64,000 nt of DNA from Thermodesulfatator atlanticus DSM 21156 (GTDB lineage Bacteria > Desulfobacterota > Thermodesulfobacteria > Thermodesulfobacteriales > Thermodesulfatatoraceae). The position numbers and the translations under genes were made by a program. Below the pieces are notes generated by a model. The model saw only the letters and a program-made list of their open reading frames with translations. It was not told the origin of the DNA and did no database searches. This document shows positions 61,583 through 64,000 of the stretch, piece after piece; position 1 is the first letter of the stretch, and the number at the start of each line of letters is the position of its first letter. The stretch spans positions 1 to 64,000 of the forward strand of contig NZ_ATXH01000012.1 of assembly GCF_000421585.1 (NCBI RefSeq), written 5' to 3'.

Positions 61583-62441
61583 CCGTAAGTTCCCGCAATG
61601 ATTTTTCAGGCAAAGGCTTAAGAGATTCTAAAACCTCTTCCAATGATGCAAAAGAAAAATCTGTTAAAAGTTTCTCAAATCTTTTTCTTGTTTTCGAAAG
61701 ATTGAGATAATGTCTAAAGCGGGATTTTAAGGGTGCTTTAATGCGAGGCTGTGCTGGATCAAATTCCCACGGATGAGCATAAAAAACAAAAGGCCGGTTT
61801 TCTTTCTGGTTAACCTTGTTTAGGAAATACCGGGTTAGGGTGTAGGGAAACAGCCTGAAATAGCCCCCGCCTGCCACGGGGATATTGATTTTTCCTAAAT
61901 TTGCGGTGGAAATGGGAAATTCAATTAAGCCGTATTCCCGAAAAACAAAAGGATAACGAGGTGCCTGTGGAAAGCCATATAAATCGTGGTGAATGGGAAA
62001 AATGCTTGAATCGTAGGCATAACCAGCTTCTGCAAGCATTTCAAGGGCCCAAGTGGTTTTGGGGGTAATGGAGTAGGTTGACGCCCGAAAGCCTTTTACT
62101 TCTTTGCCGCTTAAGTCTTCAAGGATCTTTTTGCTTTCTACGGCTTCTTTGCGAAACTCCTGCGGACTTAAAGCGTATATGGGGCGGTGGCTTACGCCGT
62201 GAGAAGCGATTTCATGCCCCTTAGTGGCAATTTGGCGTATAAGGGAAGGGTGTTTTTTAGCCACCCAGCCGAGACAAAAAAAGGTAGCCTTTATGCCTCT
62301 TTCCGCTAGCATTTCTAAGATTAGCAAGGTGGGCTTTTCTACCCTTGAGGGCATTTTATCCCAGTCTTCCTGAGCTATTACCGAAGAAAAAGCTACTACC
62401 TGAAAATATTCTTCAACGTCTATAGAAAGGGCGTTTTTCAT
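61572..62441 (-). CDS. Polysaccharide deacetylase with DUF3473 (XrtA-associated type)
   Basis: 289 aa. The NodB core has SIDVEEYFQV (residues 5-14, catalytic Asp), FFCLGWVAKKHPSLIRQIATK, HEIASHGVSHRPIY (metal His pair) and GFRASTYSIT. The C-terminal DUF3473 has AGGGYFRLFPYTLTRYFL and VFYAHPWEFDPAQP. Such deacetylases modify exopolysaccharide made by exosortase clusters. The start is the ATG at 62441, overlapping the MqnA stop as ATGA. Confidence 0.92.
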   Translation of the reverse strand: MKNALSIDVEEYFQVVAFSSVIAQEDWDKMPSRVEKPTLLILEMLAERGIKATFFCLGWVAKKHPSLIRQIATKGHEIASHGVSHRPIYALSPQEFRKEAVESKKILEDLSGKEVKGFRASTYSITPKTTWALEMLAEAGYAYDSSIFPIHHDLYGFPQAPRYPFVFREYGLIEFPISTANLGKINIPVAGGGYFRLFPYTLTRYFLNKVNQKENRPFVFYAHPWEFDPAQPRIKAPLKSRFRHYLNLSKTRKRFEKLLTDFSFASLEEVLESLKPLPEKSLRELTGGD

Positions 62442-63247
62442 GAAAATTCTAGAAAATTGAGCTCTGGGCATTTATTAATTTCTTTTCGGCGCGCCAGGTG
62501 ACGATAAAAGACCTCAAGTGCCTCTTGCTTAAGCCCTGAAAGATCGTATTCAATGCCTTTTAAATACAGAAGACACTCTTTGGGGCCAAGGGACGTCAGG
62601 CCCATGCACTTGTTGGCAATCTGGGGAAGACTTGCCGCGCCTTTTGCCCGCGAAAAGTATAGTTCCTTGGCAAAGGTTTCTATTTCCTGAGGTTTGTTTT
62701 GCCAGGCCTCTTTGCGCACCGCAAAAACAGCAAAAACAAAAGGCAGACGGGTATGCTCCATCCATAAAGCAGCAAGGTCATGGCTTTCGCGAAAAGGCGA
62801 GTTGTAGCGCAAAGAAAGCGCTTCGTCACCAATAGCAAGATAAGCTGGAGCACGAAGGCCCTCTTTTAGGGTTCCTGTGTGGTAGTAAGGCTTAAGCCCA
62901 CAAAAATCCTCAAGCAAAAGCTTAAGCAGGGCCACAGAGGTTGCGCTTGCCCGGGTCAGGATGATTTCTTTTCCTGAAAGGGCTTCCAGGGGCTCGTTGG
63001 TGAACAACAAAACACTTCCTACTCTTCCGGTGGCGGAAATAGATACATCTGGCAAGAGATAGTAAAAAGCGGCATTGCGGGCGTATTCGTAGGAAGATAC
63101 CAGGGCAAGGTCAAGATTTCCCTGAGAAAGGGACTGATTTAGCTCCGTAGGATGGCCAACCACAAGCTCCCAGGGCTTATTTTCCTTCTCAAGGCCCCAA
63201 ATAAGCGGCGCTGTATTCAGATAAGAAACAATCCCAATGCGTAACAT
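62438..63247 (-). CDS. mqnA: Chorismate dehydratase MqnA (futalosine menaquinone pathway)
   Basis: 269 aa periplasmic-binding-protein fold in a cytoplasmic enzyme. It dehydrates chorismate to 3-enolpyruvyl-benzoate, the first step of the futalosine route. Typical segments are RIGIVSYLNTAPLIWGLE, DLALVSSYEYARN, TGRVGSVLLFTN and LAIGDEALSLRYN. mqnB-E are not in the window. Coupled to the deacetylase gene by ATGA, which places it in the same transcript as the polysaccharide genes. Confidence 0.93.
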   Translation of the reverse strand: MLRIGIVSYLNTAPLIWGLEKENKPWELVVGHPTELNQSLSQGNLDLALVSSYEYARNAAFYYLLPDVSISATGRVGSVLLFTNEPLEALSGKEIILTRASATSVALLKLLLEDFCGLKPYYHTGTLKEGLRAPAYLAIGDEALSLRYNSPFRESHDLAALWMEHTRLPFVFAVFAVRKEAWQNKPQEIETFAKELYFSRAKGAASLPQIANKCMGLTSLGPKECLLYLKGIEYDLSGLKQEALEVFYRHLARRKEINKCPELNFLEFS

Positions 63248-63277
63248 GGGATATGTTTTAGCACAGACCTTAAAATT

Positions 63278-64000
63278 TTAAATCCTAAAGATTCTAAAAT
63301 TCACCCATCCTGCAAGGGATATGACGAAAAGGGTTAGTGGCTGTATTAACAAGGGAGAAACAAGCCCTTTGTCTCCTAAATGTTTCATAAGCAAAAAGAA
63401 GACGAGCCCTGCCATGAGAAAAATTACTCCCAAAGTAAGGCCTTTACCCAGCGCATGACGACCGCGTTGACCGATAAGCACCGGTAGAGATAAAAGCAGC
63501 AAGGGGCCGGCAGCCAAAGGCCAACACAAACGATAGGCAATCTCGCTTTCTGCTAAAGTATAAGGAAGCCCGGCCTGCTTTAAAAACTCTCGTTGCTGCC
63601 AGAGTTCGTATAATTGATGAAGGCGAGGGGTCTTTTTCACGGTAAGGACGGTGTCAGGGTCAAACTCAAGTACGAGGGAGTACTTTTTGAACCATTTAGG
63701 GACGAATTTATTCTTACGTTCCTTTATAAGACCATCTTTAAAATGCCAGCGCCCACACTGATAAAAGGCTTCCTTTGCCCAAATAATGCGGATGGGCAGA
63801 CCTTTTTTGTCAATTTTGGCATAAGTTACATCGCGAAGATAAGTCACCGAAGAAGTTAAAACTTGGGCAATTAAAAAAGAATCAACCCCCCTAAAATGGA
63901 GTTTTCCTTTTATGATCACGCCCTTGGGATCTTTTTTGCGGACTTTAGTTTCCCAGAAAAACTGGGCCTTATAGGCACTCTGAGGAAGAAAAAAATCAGA
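63278..64000 (-). CDS. LptF/LptG-family LPS export permease, C-terminal part (truncated by window)
   Basis: The frame runs without a stop from 64000, so the N-terminus is outside the window; the GTG at 63919 is internal. Visible are the periplasmic beta-jellyroll part (WETKVRKKDPKGV, YAKIDKKGLPIRIIWAKEAFY) and then at least three hydrophobic helices (LCWPLAAGPLLLLSLPVLIG, LTLGVIFLMAGLVFFLLM, LIQPLTLFVISLAGWV). This is the C-terminal half of an LptF/LptG (YjgP/YjgQ) permease of the LPS transport ABC system. Which of the two cannot be told. Confidence 0.9.
   Translation of the reverse strand, partial: SDFFLPQSAYKAQFFWETKVRKKDPKGVIIKGKLHFRGVDSFLIAQVLTSSVTYLRDVTYAKIDKKGLPIRIIWAKEAFYQCGRWHFKDGLIKERKNKFVPKWFKKYSLVLEFDPDTVLTVKKTPRLHQLYELWQQREFLKQAGLPYTLAESEIAYRLCWPLAAGPLLLLSLPVLIGQRGRHALGKGLTLGVIFLMAGLVFFLLMKHLGDKGLVSPLLIQPLTLFVISLAGWVNFRIFRI

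Noticed and set aside
1-64000. CRISPR array, rRNA operon, prophage or complete insertion sequence
   Set aside because: No regularly spaced direct repeats, rRNA-like sequence, phage structural genes or transposase frame were seen.

Overview
This window reads as chromosomal DNA of a thermophilic, Gram-negative, anaerobe-type bacterium, most likely of the Thermodesulfobacteria group (Thermodesulfatator-like). That assignment is inferred from gene content and protein flavour; no rRNA gene is present. A complete reverse gyrase (48714-52223) points to growth at high temperature. An LptF/G-type permease, a heptosyltransferase-type glycosyltransferase and an exosortase-type polysaccharide cluster indicate a two-membrane envelope. 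MqnA indicates menaquinone made through futalosine. SelD with an in-frame TGA indicates that the cell decodes selenocysteine.

Layout. 1-1064: 3' end of a PD-(D/E)XK/AAA-ATPase gene, then about 475 bp of gene-free DNA with degenerate repeats. 1065-15718: mostly plus-strand housekeeping genes (proS, tlyA, CBS-ACT, argJ, a 58-aa Cys-rich ORF, surE, a small HTH gene with its own promoter and terminator, gatB, mtnA, an IMPase, a Nudix gene, a GGDEF response regulator), interrupted by a minus-strand block (91-aa ORF, ABC-class ATPase, class A PBP). 15696-18409: RNB exonuclease and hisA. 18601-22518: rho, rpmE, prfA and an Mth938-like gene, with a DUF4160/DUF2442 pair and a decayed hicB-hicA locus between them. 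22508-29014: minus-strand HU, large Hsp70 (DUF3731 type), leuA, pssA, psd, HPt. 29204-34338: a coupled YcaO-TPR / NIL-ferredoxin / mnmA operon flanked by two toxin-antitoxin-like pairs, then two Hsp20 genes. 34497-47866: phosphodiesterase, HyuA, a secreted FlgO/TolB-like protein, GT9, a SagB-type oxidoreductase, pcnB, a NifA-type activator, creatininase-TlpA, selenocysteine-containing SelD, a hybrid histidine kinase and an FmdB zinc-ribbon gene. 47917-53187: DUF3786 Fe-S protein, reverse gyrase, ANTAR response regulator, tRNA-Arg(TCG). 53272-62441: sugar aminotransferase, TIM-barrel isomerase and a polysaccharide block matching exosortase (XrtA)-associated families (glycosyltransferases, asparagine-synthase-like amidotransferase, FemAB-like protein, DUF3473 deacetylase). 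62438-64000: mqnA and a partial lptF/lptG.

Most genes are tightly packed with ATGA or TAATG overlaps. The main points beyond routine annotation are: the recoded selD with a bacterial SECIS-like hairpin; the YcaO-TPR / NIL-ferredoxin / MnmA trio, which is the best candidate for an undescribed sulfur-transfer system; a family of six short dispersed repeats with GACCTTTGCAAAA termini; four toxin-antitoxin-like loci within 13.4 kb, one of them decayed; and an unusually long 164-bp antisense overlap between a Pro-rich secreted protein and a GT9 gene. No CRISPR array, rRNA operon, prophage or complete insertion sequence was seen.
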